Positions 49,785 through 59,803 of a stretch of DNA of 64,000 nucleotides are shown one piece after another. The DNA is from Geodermatophilus poikilotrophus. GTDB lineage: Bacteria; Actinomycetota; Actinomycetes; Mycobacteriales; Geodermatophilaceae. Every line of letters starts with the position of its first letter. Positions within the stretch are counted from its first letter, which is position 1. Below the pieces are notes generated by a model. The model was not told where the DNA came from and ran no database searches. It was given only the letters and a program-made list of their open reading frames with translations. The stretch lies in NCBI RefSeq assembly GCF_900111455.1, contig NZ_FOIE01000012.1, forward strand, positions 1 to 64,000, written 5' to 3'. A program made the position numbers and the translations under genes.

Positions 49785-50408
49785 TCAGTCGACGTGCGGG
49801 CCGCGGGCCCGGACCTCCTCGATCGAGGCCATCGCCGCCCGCAGCTCGCCGAGCCAGTCGTCGGTGTGCTGCGCGACCAGCCGGACCGCCCAGGCCAGCG
49901 CCTCGGACCGGGACCGGGCGACCCCGGCGTCCACGAGCGTGTCGAGCACCAGCCGCTCGGGCTGGCGCAGCCGGGTCATCACCGGCACCGACAGGTTGGT
50001 GAAGACCTCCCGGGCGTCGCCGCAGGCCGCGCCCCAGGCGACCGAGCGGCCGTAGCGGGCCTGCGCGGCGTCGGCCACGGCCATGCGCTGCTCGCGGGTC
50101 TCCTCGCGGAAACGGGCGATCCGCCCGGCCCGCGCGGCCGCGGGGTCGCCCTCGCCGGCCTCCGGCTCGGCCAGGGTGCCGACGACGGTGATCTCGTCGC
50201 GGTCGACGGTCAGCTCGACCGGCCCGGTGAACCAGTCGTCGGGCAGCCGCCCGGCGAACCAGCCGGCGACCTCGGCCCGCTCCACCGGGGGTGGCGCGTC
50301 CGGGCCCCGGCCCCGGCCGCCGGGACCGCGACCGCGTGGGCCGCGGAACCCGCCGCGCATGCCGGCGAAGGGGTTCTCGGAGGAGAAACGGTGGTGGTGT
50401 CCGTGCAC
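49785..50408 (-). CDS. Hypothetical protein with His/Gly/Arg-rich N-terminus
   Basis: 207 residues from the GTG at 50408. The start is MHGHHHRFSSENPF, then GFRGPRGRGPGGRGRG, a metal- or nucleic-acid-binding type of tail. Residues about 45-85 form a small beta unit (WFTGPVELTVDRDEITVVGTLAEPE). The C-terminal 60 residues (QPERLVLDTLVDAGVARSRSEALAWAVRLVAQHTDDWLGELRAAM) resemble a ribbon-helix-helix segment. No full family recognised. Upstream lie tandem TTACACGC/TTACACGG repeats between plausible -35 and -10 boxes, so it may regulate itself or be under a DNA-binding regulator. Separated by 57 nt from the gene before it. Confidence 0.65.
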   Translation of the reverse strand: MHGHHHRFSSENPFAGMRGGFRGPRGRGPGGRGRGPDAPPPVERAEVAGWFAGRLPDDWFTGPVELTVDRDEITVVGTLAEPEAGEGDPAAARAGRIARFREETREQRMAVADAAQARYGRSVAWGAACGDAREVFTNLSVPVMTRLRQPERLVLDTLVDAGVARSRSEALAWAVRLVAQHTDDWLGELRAAMASIEEVRARGPHVD

Positions 50409-50430
50409 GACGGCCTCCCGTATCAGGTGA

Positions 50431-50446
50431 TTACACGCTTACACGG
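50431..50446 (-). promoter_or_regulatory. Tandem 8-bp operator-like repeat
   Basis: TTACACGC (50431-50438) and TTACACGG (50439-50446) in direct tandem. On the minus strand they lie in the 18-nt spacer between TTACCG and TGATAC, a possible -35/-10 pair, ahead of the gene at 50408. A repressor or MerR-like activator could bind here. Confidence 0.4.
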
Positions 50447-50465
50447 TAATGCCGGCGGCCGGCTT

Positions 50466-52463
<1,998 letters not shown>

Positions 52464-52516
52464 GCGGCTTCCGTTCCCGCGGGAGCGGGCCGGCGAACAG
52501 GGACCTCGCGTCCGCG

Positions 52517-53650
52517 TCAGGCCTGCCTGGCGCGGCGCTCCTGGGCCGAGGCCACCGCGGCGACCAGCCCCCTGCTCACCGGCGAGGCGAAGGGCGCCAC
52601 CACGGTGGACAGGGCGCGCCGACCCGGCCAGACCCGCGCCTCCATCTCGGTCGGCCCCCCGGTGCAGACGTCCCGGAACGCGATCGACTCAGCGGCAAAG
52701 CGGTCGGCGTAGTCGACCATCGCGAGGATCCCCGGCACGTGGGCGCGGTACCGCTCGTCGTGCGCGGTCTTGAGGTGGAACGCCCCAGCTCCGGCGTGGA
52801 CCGCCATCTCCATCGCCACCGGGCCGTCGGGTACGTCCAGGGACCGCAGCTCGAGGCGACCGGCCGCACCGAACCGGCGGCACACCTCGCGGAAGAAGGC
52901 CGCCGTCGCCGGATCGCAGGCCATGGCGGTGCCGGCTCTCCCCTTCCACCCGGAGGCCTCCATCCGCAGGAAGAGCTCCACGGCCTCCGGGTCGGCCGAC
53001 CGGTCGACCGAGCCCACCGGGCCGGCCTGCCGCTCCAGCCCGCGCCGCGCGCGCCGCCGCCGCTCGCGACGGTCGTCCCCGACGAGGGCGCCGTCCTCCG
53101 TGCGCGCCAGCACGGCCCGCTCGTAGCCGTCCCGCCGCCGGACGTCGATGCCCAGGGACGCCGCCGCCTCGTCCAGCGCCGCGGCGACGGGGCCTCCGTC
53201 GCCGAGGTCCTCGACCTCGAGCAGCACCGCCCCCTGCCGCACCCGCCACGGGGCCTGCAGGAGCGCGCAGAAGGACCGGGTCGCGCGGTCGGCGTCGACC
53301 AGCGGCGTCCCCAGCACCTGGAAGTCGTGCGCCCAGGACACCAGCGCCGGCACCGGCACGCGGTGGCGCCAGCGCCGGACGGCGAGCACGGGCAGGACGG
53401 CGTCGAGCCGGTCCCCGTCGGCGACCACGAGGAGCCGCGCGCGTCGACCCTCCGGCAGGTGGCGCATCGCCGGCAGGAGCATGTCGGGCTCGTTGCACGG
53501 GTTGGGCTCGGCAGCCCGCTCGGCCAGGTCGCGCCAGGCGGCCTCGACACGGGGGCTGATGTCCTCCGGGGCCAGCAGGCACACCGCTGCCCCAGCTCGC
53601 ACTGGTCTCGACTCCGATCGTCCCCGGTCGATCGGCCGCAGGTCCCGCAT
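52517..53650 (-). CDS. GNAT-fold acyltransferase (CelD/BioF2-like)
   Basis: 377 residues from the ATG at 53650, preceded by GGGAGGGG. The order is a linker-like start, then paired GNAT domains: [33 protein letters not shown] and later [98 protein letters not shown], the hallmark KTAYDExYxxxSPG-type motif of this group. These enzymes are often in exopolysaccharide or cell-envelope loci. Substrate unknown. Confidence 0.85.
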   Translation of the reverse strand: MRDLRPIDRGRSESRPVRAGAAVCLLAPEDISPRVEAAWRDLAERAAEPNPCNEPDMLLPAMRHLPEGRRARLLVVADGDRLDAVLPVLAVRRWRHRVPVPALVSWAHDFQVLGTPLVDADRATRSFCALLQAPWRVRQGAVLLEVEDLGDGGPVAAALDEAAASLGIDVRRRDGYERAVLARTEDGALVGDDRRERRRRARRGLERQAGPVGSVDRSADPEAVELFLRMEASGWKGRAGTAMACDPATAAFFREVCRRFGAAGRLELRSLDVPDGPVAMEMAVHAGAGAFHLKTAHDERYRAHVPGILAMVDYADRFAAESIAFRDVCTGGPTEMEARVWPGRRALSTVVAPFASPVSRGLVAAVASAQERRARQA

Positions 53651-53838
53651 CGCCCCTCCCGTGACTGCCGTCGACGTCGACAGGTCGCGCACCGAGCCCC
53701 CGCCGGTCGTCCTCACCGGCACCTTGCCAGCTCAGCGCGGTGATCCGGCCGCCTGAGGGACGGCGGTCGCCCGAACGGACGACGCCTCCACCAGCCGGGC
53801 GCCCGCGCACCCGGCGGACGATCGGCGGAGCCCCGGCG

Positions 53839-54384
53839 CTACGCGCGGGCCTCCGCGTCCCGCTCGCGCGCCGGCCCCTGCTCGCCACCCTCGCCCTCGT
53901 CGGGCTCGCGCTCCTTGCGGCGCAGCAGCCAGGAGGTGGCACCGAGCAGCAGCACGAGCACACCGAGGACGGCGATCTCGGTGATCCGGTCGCGGAACCC
54001 CGCACCCTCGCCGACGACGCCCGCGGCCTCGACCGACAGCACGACGATCTCCTTGATCGAGGCGATCACCCCGATGACCAGGAACGGCTCGGCGACCAGC
54101 TCGCGCTTCTCCACCGTGGTCCGGACGGCGAAGAGCAGTTCCACGACGATGAACACCAGCAGCAGCACGTCGAGCAGTTCGACCATCGGCGCCTGCGACA
54201 GGTCACCGGTCAGCGACCACGCCGTCCGCCCGGCCAGCACCAGCAGGGCCAGCGCGGCCAGGACGAGGAGCAGCGCGATGCCGGCGTAGACGACGTTCTC
54301 GGCGAGCTCGAGCACGCGGGTGCCGACCCGTCCGAACCCCGGCGGGGGGATGCGCTGCTCGGGGTCGTGCCGCCGCTGGGCCAT
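53839..54384 (-). CDS. PsiE-like phosphate-starvation membrane protein
   Basis: 181 residues from the ATG at 54384 (MAQRRHDPEQR). Four membrane helices (VVYAGIALLLVLAALALLVLAG; MVELLDVLLLVFIVVELLFAV; FLVIGVIASIKEIVVLSVEAAG; ITEIAVLGVLVLLLGATSWLL) in the pattern of PsiE/DUF2254-like proteins. Function unknown; PsiE is induced by phosphate starvation in E. coli, but no Pho-box is visible here. The 188-nt gap to the GNAT gene holds a GTCGACGTCGAC repeat near 53670 and no gene. Confidence 0.72.
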   Translation of the reverse strand: MAQRRHDPEQRIPPPGFGRVGTRVLELAENVVYAGIALLLVLAALALLVLAGRTAWSLTGDLSQAPMVELLDVLLLVFIVVELLFAVRTTVEKRELVAEPFLVIGVIASIKEIVVLSVEAAGVVGEGAGFRDRITEIAVLGVLVLLLGATSWLLRRKEREPDEGEGGEQGPARERDAEARA

Positions 54385-54537
54385 CCCGCGATCCTGCCCT
54401 GGCGCGAGCCTCCACGACCCCGCCGTGACGACGGGGTCACCCGGACGGGCCCATAGCACGGTTCGACGTCGGACGAGGGGCGGCGCGCCGGGGTCCCTTG
54501 GCGAACTCTGCCGGTGGGAGACCGAACGGTTCGTCGG

Positions 54538-54551
54538 GTCGACATGTCGAC
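54538..54551. promoter_or_regulatory. 14-bp perfect palindrome upstream of the AMIN-like gene
   Basis: GTCGACATGTCGAC (54538-54551), 66 nt before the start codon at 54617. Together with the nearby CGAACGGTTCG dyad at 54523-54533 it is a plausible operator for the divergent pair. Confidence 0.4.
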
Positions 54552-54616
54552 ACCCGTGGCGGCGCGGTGCCCGATGGGCGGATCCTGCCGTCGGCACCGT
54601 CCACAGGAGGCCCGCC

Positions 54617-55180
54617 ATGAACCGCACCCGGTTCCTCGTCCTCGCCTGCTCCGTCCTCACCGCGCTGGGGGTGGTCACGCCCGCTGCGGCGGGGGCGAGT
54701 CCCTACTGCGGGATCACCTGGGGCTCACAGGCGAAGACGGCGGACGCCGGCGACCGGGAGCGGCTGTACGACGTCCGCGCGGGGCGGCACGCCTGCTTCG
54801 ACCGGCTCGTCGTCGACGTGGGTGGGGAGGACACCACCTTCGGCTCCTACTCGGTCCGGTACGTGCCGGTCGTGCTGCAGGACGGCTCCGGCGAGCCGGT
54901 TCCCGTCCGCGGCGCCGCGGACCTCGAGGTCTTCGTGCGCGCACCGGCGTACGACGAGGAGGGACGGCCGACGTTCCAGCCGGCCGACCCGCAGGAGCTC
55001 GTGGACGTCAGCGGGTACACCACCTTCCGGCAGGTGGCCTGGGCCGGCTCCTTCGAGGGCGCGAGCACGCTGGCCCTCGGCGTCCGCGCCCGGCTCCCGT
55101 TCCGCGTCTTCAGCGTCGCCGGCACCCCGGACTCCGACGACACCCCTCGGCTGGTGATCGACGTCGCCCACCGCTGGTAG
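54617..55180 (+). CDS. Secreted AMIN-like domain protein
   Basis: 187 residues; ATG with CAGGAGG upstream. A clear signal peptide, RTRFLVLACSVLTALGVVTPAAAGA, with cleavage near residue 27. The mature part (YCGITWGSQAKTA, YDVRAGRHACFDRLVVDVGG, FRVFSVAGTPDSDDTPRLVIDVAHRW) matches the actinobacterial AMIN-like domain, a beta-sandwich that binds cell-wall components. Two cysteines may form a disulfide. Many relatives are lipoproteins; this one has no lipobox. Confidence 0.82.
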   Translation: MNRTRFLVLACSVLTALGVVTPAAAGASPYCGITWGSQAKTADAGDRERLYDVRAGRHACFDRLVVDVGGEDTTFGSYSVRYVPVVLQDGSGEPVPVRGAADLEVFVRAPAYDEEGRPTFQPADPQELVDVSGYTTFRQVAWAGSFEGASTLALGVRARLPFRVFSVAGTPDSDDTPRLVIDVAHRW

Positions 55181-55204
55181 CCCGGACCGGCGGCGGTCGG
55201 CCGG

Positions 55205-55531
55205 TCAGCCCCCCGAGGCGTCCGGCCGACCGTCGTCCCGGCGTGGGCCCTCGATCGCCCGGGGTGCCCGCCGCAGCGTGTCCAGCAGCTCCTGCCCCGG
55301 CTCGGGTCGCGGGTCGACCAGCTCGGCCGGGGTGTCGGGGACGACCACCTGCGGCCCGTCGTCCCCGGGGTCGAAGCTGCGCGGCACCCGCTTGAGGTGC
55401 GTGGTCATCGACCGCACCAGCAGCAGGATGGCGACGAAGAGCAGCACGGTCAGCAGCGCGCCGATGGGGCCGGCCTTGCCGACGTCCTCCGGCAGCTGCT
55501 GCTCGGCCGCCAGGACCACGAGCCCGGTCAT
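55205..55531 (-). CDS. Small single-pass membrane protein downstream of mca
   Basis: 108 residues from the ATG at 55531, which overlaps the mca stop (ATGA). MTGLVVLAAEQQLPEDVGKAGPIGALLTVLLFVAILLLVRSMTTHLKRVPRSF: one membrane helix near 22-42, then a charged, Pro-rich cytoplasmic tail. A gene of this kind next to mca is common in actinobacteria; function unknown. Confidence 0.78.
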   Translation of the reverse strand: MTGLVVLAAEQQLPEDVGKAGPIGALLTVLLFVAILLLVRSMTTHLKRVPRSFDPGDDGPQVVVPDTPAELVDPRPEPGQELLDTLRRAPRAIEGPRRDDGRPDASGG

Positions 55532-56415
55532 CGGACGACCACCTCGCTGCGGACCCCGGCGAACAGGTCGTCCTCGGGGACCGGCGAGTCGACGACCGAC
55601 CGGGCCAGCTCGTAGTCCTCGGTCGGCCAGATCCGCTGCTGGACCTCCAGCGGGCAGGCGAACCAGCGGCCGTTCGGGTCGATCTGGGTGGCGTGCGCGA
55701 TCAGCGCGGCGTCCCGGACGGCGAAGTACTCGGCGCACGGCACCTTCGTGGTGACCCGGTGCGACATGTCCCGCTCGGGGTCCCAGTTCTCCAGCCACTC
55801 GGCGTAGGGCGACTCCTTGCCCGAGGCGAGGATCGCCTCGTGCAGCGCCCGGGTCCGCGGCAGCGTGAAGCCCATCTGGTAGTAGAGCTTGAGCGGCTGC
55901 CACGGTTCCCCCAGCTCGGGGTAGCGGTCGGGGTCGCCGGCGGCGTCGAAGGCGTGCACCGAGACCTCGTGGGTCTTGATGTGGTCCGGGTGCGGGTAGC
56001 CGCCGCGCTCGTCGTAGGTGGTGATCACGTGCGGCTTGAACCTGCGGATCAGCTCGACCAGCGGCGCGGCCGCCTCCTCCGTCGGCACCAGCGCGAAGCA
56101 GCCCTCGGGCAGCGGCGGCAGCGGATCGCCCTCCGGCAGGCCGGAGTCCACGAACCCGAGGAACTCCTGCTCGACGCCGAGGACCTCGCGGGCGCGGGCC
56201 ATCTCCTCCCGGCGGATCTCGGGCAGGCGCTCCCAGACGTCGGGCCGGTCCAGCGCCGGGTTGAGCACCGAGCCGCGCTCACCCCCGGTGCAGGTCGCCA
56301 CCATGACGCGGACACCCTCCGCGACGTACTTGGCCATGGTCGCGGCGCCCTTGCTCGACTCGTCGTCGGGGTGGGCGTGCACGGCGAGCAGGCGCAACGG
56401 GTCTGCTTCGGTCAC
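55528..56415 (-). CDS. mca: Mycothiol S-conjugate amidase
   Basis: 295 residues from the GTG at 56415, chosen because it matches the M. tuberculosis Mca start (LRLMAVHAHPDDESSKGAA in the known protein). LAVHAHPDDESSKGAATMAKY holds the zinc ligands HxxDE, and ERGGYPHPDHIKTHEVSVHAF the third His. Mca cleaves mycothiol conjugates of toxins to mercapturic acids, so it detoxifies electrophiles. Its presence shows that the organism makes mycothiol, an actinobacterial trait. Divergent from greA across 218 nt. Confidence 0.95.
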   Translation of the reverse strand: MTEADPLRLLAVHAHPDDESSKGAATMAKYVAEGVRVMVATCTGGERGSVLNPALDRPDVWERLPEIRREEMARAREVLGVEQEFLGFVDSGLPEGDPLPPLPEGCFALVPTEEAAAPLVELIRRFKPHVITTYDERGGYPHPDHIKTHEVSVHAFDAAGDPDRYPELGEPWQPLKLYYQMGFTLPRTRALHEAILASGKESPYAEWLENWDPERDMSHRVTTKVPCAEYFAVRDAALIAHATQIDPNGRWFACPLEVQQRIWPTEDYELARSVVDSPVPEDDLFAGVRSEVVVR

Positions 56416-56633
56416 CGGCCCATCATCCACCGGCTGCACCGGGTGCCGCCGCCGCCAGGGCCCTCGATCGGGTGTTCGTGGCGCTCGTCACTCTGCGATC
56501 CGTTACCGTTCCGCATCCCGGAGGCCAGGGCGCGGGCGGAACACCGACCCCGGCCGACGGTGTTACGTTGACCGTTCTGAACGCGGCCGTTCCCCGGACG
56601 GGGGGCGGCCACCGACATTTCAGGAGCACTGCC

Positions 56634-57137
56634 GTGTCCACCCCCACTGACGAGCAGAACCAGGGCGTCTGGCTGACCCAGGAGGCCCACGACCGGCTCA
56701 GGGCCGAGCTCGACCAGCTGGTGGCGGGCCGCCCGGCCATGGCCGCCGAGATCAACGCCCGCCGCGAGGAGGGCGACCTCCGCGAGAACGGCGGTTACCA
56801 CGCCGCCAAGGACGAGCAGGGCAGGCAGGAGGCCCGCATCCGCCAGCTGGAGGACCTGCTGCGGAAGGCCCGCGTCGGCGACGCGCCCACGACGGCGACG
56901 CACGCCGCCACCGGCACCGTGATCACCATCCGCTTCCAGGGCGACGACGACACCGAGAAGTTCCTCCTCGGCTCGCGCGAGATCGCCGGGACGACGGGTC
57001 TGCAGGTCTACTCCCCCGAGTCGGCGCTCGGCTCGGCCATCCTCGGTGCGGAGCCCGGGACGACCGTCACCTACCAGGCGCCCAACGGCCGCGACATCAC
57101 CGTCGACGTCGTCGCCGTCGAGCCCTTCGTCCCCTGA
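56634..57137 (+). CDS. greA: Transcription elongation factor GreA
   Basis: 167 residues from the GTG at 56634 (CAGGAG upstream). N-terminal coiled coil with RAMAAEIN-type sequence (PAMAAEINARREEGDLRENGGYHAAKDEQGRQEARIRQLEDLLRKA), including the acidic tip DL/ENGGYHAAKDE that reaches the RNA polymerase active site, then the FKBP-like C-terminal domain (VYSPESALGSAILGAEPGTTVTYQAPNGRDITVDVVAVEPF). It rescues backtracked polymerase by transcript cleavage. Actinobacterial GreA typically sits beside mca, as here. Confidence 0.95.
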   Translation: MSTPTDEQNQGVWLTQEAHDRLRAELDQLVAGRPAMAAEINARREEGDLRENGGYHAAKDEQGRQEARIRQLEDLLRKARVGDAPTTATHAATGTVITIRFQGDDDTEKFLLGSREIAGTTGLQVYSPESALGSAILGAEPGTTVTYQAPNGRDITVDVVAVEPFVP

Positions 57138-57150
57138 CAGGGGGGTCCCC

Positions 57151-57231
57151 GTGACCGGGCTCGCGAGGTCACGCAGGAACGCAGCACCCAGGGGCACCCT
57201 GCCGACGAGCGCCGGCGAGGAGGACCGGTGA
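57151..57231 (+). repeat. Micro-ORF repeat between greA and the RNHCP gene (26 codons)
   Basis: GTG at 57151 (AGGGGGG before it), 26 codons, TGA at 57229-57231 overlapping the RNHCP GTG at 57228. The peptide would read MTGLARSRRNAAPRGTLP then TSAGEEDR. Same length and same end as the fliP/fliQ copy; GAGGAGG forms the next ribosome site. Confidence 0.6.
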
Positions 57232-57557
57232 CCCCTCCCGCGCGCTCCCGGCGGGCGGAGAACACCGGGTTCGCCTGCGTCCACTGCGGGTCGGCGGTGC
57301 CGGCGAACACCGACGGGCACTACCGCAACCACTGCCCGGTGTGCCTGTGGTCGCTGCACGTCGACGACCTCCCCGGCGACCGGGCGAGCGGGTGCCGGGC
57401 GCCGATGGAGCCGATCGGCCTGGTGGAGAAGTCGGGCAAGGGCTGGCAGGTGGTCCACCGCTGCACGGCGTGCGGCCACCGCCAGCCCAACCGGCTGGTC
57501 CGCGAGGGCGACGCCCCCGACGACCTCGACGTCGTCCTCGGTCTCCCCTGGTTGTGA
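57228..57557 (+). CDS. RNHCP domain protein
   Basis: 109 residues. HYRNHCPVCLWSLHVDDLPGDRASGCRAPMEPIGL is the RNHCP signature, flanked by two zinc-knuckle-like CxxC pairs (CVHCG and CTACGH), so it probably binds zinc or RNA. Function unknown. GTG start overlaps the micro-ORF stop; GAGGAGG upstream. Confidence 0.92.
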   Translation: MTPPARSRRAENTGFACVHCGSAVPANTDGHYRNHCPVCLWSLHVDDLPGDRASGCRAPMEPIGLVEKSGKGWQVVHRCTACGHRQPNRLVREGDAPDDLDVVLGLPWL

Positions 57558-57573
57558 GCCCTCCTCCGCCTCG

Positions 57574-57634
57574 GTGACCATCGGCGGGTGGCTGCCGCGC
57601 TCGGCCCCTCGGGCAGCCACCCGCCGATGGTCAC
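57574..57634. terminator. Bidirectional terminator between RNHCP and M3 peptidase genes
   Basis: Perfect 23-bp inverted repeat (57574-57596 with 57612-57634) and a 15-nt loop. The right arm contains the last codon and stop of the M3 gene. Serves both convergent genes. Confidence 0.88.
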
Positions 57635-59697
57635 GGCGTACTGGGCAGCAACCCGCGGCGGCGCAGCAGCGGGGTGGGATCGGCGTCCCGGCCGCGGACG
57701 GCGCGGAAGGCCTCCAGCGGGTCGACCGACCCGCCGACGGCCAGCAGCCGCGACCGGAAGACCTCGCCGTTCTCCCGCCGCAGTCCGCCGTTCTCCTTGA
57801 ACCACTCCACGGTGTCGGCGTCCAGCACCTCCGACCAGATGTAGGAGTAGTAGCCGGCCGCGTACCCCCCGGCGAAGACGTGCTGGAAGTACGTCGTCCG
57901 GTAGCGCGGCGGCACCAGGTGGTGGGCGACGCCGGCCGCCTCGAGCGCGGCCCGCTCGAACTCCTGCGGGTCCCCGACCTCCGTCTCCGGCGTGATCCGG
58001 TGCCATGCCTGGTCCAGCAGCGTGGCCGCCAGGTACTCCAGCGTCGCGAAGCCCTCGCCCCACAGCTGCGCGGCCTCGATCGCCTCGACGACGCTGGCCG
58101 GCAGCGGCTCGCCGGTCTCGACGTGCCGGGCGTAGCCGGCCAGGACCTCCGGCCACAGCGCCCACACCTCGTTGACCTGGCTCGGGAACTCGACGAAGTC
58201 GCGGGGCACGCTGGTGCCGGAGAAGCGCGGGTAGGTGACGGCGGAGCTCAGGCCGTGCAGCGTGTGGCCGAACTCGTGGAACAGCGTGTTGACCTCGTCG
58301 AGGGTCAGCAGGGTGGGCTGCCCGTCGGCGCCACGGGTCACGTTGAGGTTGTTGACGACGACCGGCCGGGTGTCCAGCAGCCGCGACTGGGTGACGAACG
58401 AGCTCATCCAGGCTCCGCCGCGCTTGCCCTCGCGGGCGTAGAAGTCGCCGAGGTAGAGGCCGACCGTCTCGCCCGCTGCGTCGGTGACCTCCCAGACCCG
58501 GACGTCGGGGTGGTAGCCGGCGAGGTCGGGCCGCGGCGTGAACCGGTAGCCGTAGAGCCGCTCGGCGGCGGCGAAGACGCCGTCGACGAGCACCCGGTCC
58601 AGCTCGAACCACGGCCGCAGCGCCGTGGTGTCGACCGAGTACCGCTCGGCGCGCACCCGCTCGCTGTAGAACGCCCAGTCCCAGGGCGCCAGCTCCGTCA
58701 CGCCGTCGGCGGCGGCGACCTCGGCCAGCGCGGCGGCCTCGGCTTGCGCGTTGGCCATCGACGGCCCCACCATCCGGGCGAGCATCGCGTCGACCGCCTC
58801 GGTGCTGCGCGCGGTCTGGTCGGCCAGCACCAGGTCGGCGTGGGTGTCGAAGCCGAGCAGCCGGGCCCGCTCGGCGCGCACGCGGGCGATGCGGACGGCG
58901 ACCGGTCCGTTGTCGTGCTCGCCGCCCGACGCCCGGGTCACCGACGCCTCGAAGACCCGGCGGCGCAGGTCGCGGTTGCGCAGCTTGGTCAGGACCGGCT
59001 GGCCGGTGGGCAGCAGCAGCGGGATGAGGAACCCGGGGACCCCGCGGTCGGCGGCGGCGCGGGCCGCTGCGGCGACCTCCTCGGCCCCGAGCCCGTCGAG
59101 CTCCGCGGCGTCGGGGACGACGACGGCGGCGGCCTCGGTGGCCAGCTGCAGGTGCTGCCCGAACGTCGTCGACAGCTCCGACAGCTCCCGGTTCAGCTCG
59201 GTCAGCCGGGCCCGGCCGGCCTCGTCGAGGCGCGCGCCGGCGAGCACGAAGTCCAGGTGGTATCGCTCCACCAGCCGGACGGCCTCGGCATCCAGGCCGC
59301 TGTCGTGCCGCTGCGCGTGGACGGCGTCGATGCGCCCGAACAGGGCCGGGTCGAGGCGGAGCGCGTCCGCGTGTGCCGACTCGAGCGGGGCCAGCTCCCG
59401 CTCGACCTCCCGCAGCCGGTCGGTGGCGACCGACGAGGCGAGGTTGTGGAACACCGCGCCGGCGCGGCGGTACAGCCGGCCGGACCGCTCCAGGGCGACG
59501 ACGGTGTTCTCGAACGTCGGTGGCTCGGGCGACCCGACGATGCCGGTCACCTGGGCGCGCTGCTCGGCCATCCCGGCCAGCACCGCCTCGCGGCAGTGCT
59601 CGAGGGTGACCTCCGCGAAGGGCGGCAGCTGCAGCGGTAGCGGCGACGGCTCCAGCAGCGGGTTGTCGGCGGACGGGGCGACGGCGGCGGCGTTCAT
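57631..59697 (-). CDS. M3 family metallopeptidase (oligopeptidase A/Dcp type)
   Basis: 688 residues from the ATG at 59697, full length. Zinc motif HEFGHTLH in DEVNTLFHEFGHTLHGLSSAVTYPRFSGTSVPRDFVEFPSQVNE, with the downstream Glu in that block, and the C-terminal substrate clamp YFQHVFAGGYAAGYYSYIWSEVLDADTVEWFKENGG. Cytoplasmic enzyme that degrades short peptides, either as oligopeptidase or dipeptidyl carboxypeptidase. No signal peptide. Its neighbours are unrelated. Confidence 0.94.
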   Translation of the reverse strand: MNAAAVAPSADNPLLEPSPLPLQLPPFAEVTLEHCREAVLAGMAEQRAQVTGIVGSPEPPTFENTVVALERSGRLYRRAGAVFHNLASSVATDRLREVERELAPLESAHADALRLDPALFGRIDAVHAQRHDSGLDAEAVRLVERYHLDFVLAGARLDEAGRARLTELNRELSELSTTFGQHLQLATEAAAVVVPDAAELDGLGAEEVAAAARAAADRGVPGFLIPLLLPTGQPVLTKLRNRDLRRRVFEASVTRASGGEHDNGPVAVRIARVRAERARLLGFDTHADLVLADQTARSTEAVDAMLARMVGPSMANAQAEAAALAEVAAADGVTELAPWDWAFYSERVRAERYSVDTTALRPWFELDRVLVDGVFAAAERLYGYRFTPRPDLAGYHPDVRVWEVTDAAGETVGLYLGDFYAREGKRGGAWMSSFVTQSRLLDTRPVVVNNLNVTRGADGQPTLLTLDEVNTLFHEFGHTLHGLSSAVTYPRFSGTSVPRDFVEFPSQVNEVWALWPEVLAGYARHVETGEPLPASVVEAIEAAQLWGEGFATLEYLAATLLDQAWHRITPETEVGDPQEFERAALEAAGVAHHLVPPRYRTTYFQHVFAGGYAAGYYSYIWSEVLDADTVEWFKENGGLRRENGEVFRSRLLAVGGSVDPLEAFRAVRGRDADPTPLLRRRGLLPSTP

Positions 59698-59803
59698 CGC
59701 CGCCCATCCTGCGCCCGCCCGCAAGAGCGGACCGGGGGAGCCCGGCACCGACCCGGTCCCGGCCCCCGGGCGCACCCCGAGCGTGCGGGGCACGGGGGTC
59801 CGC

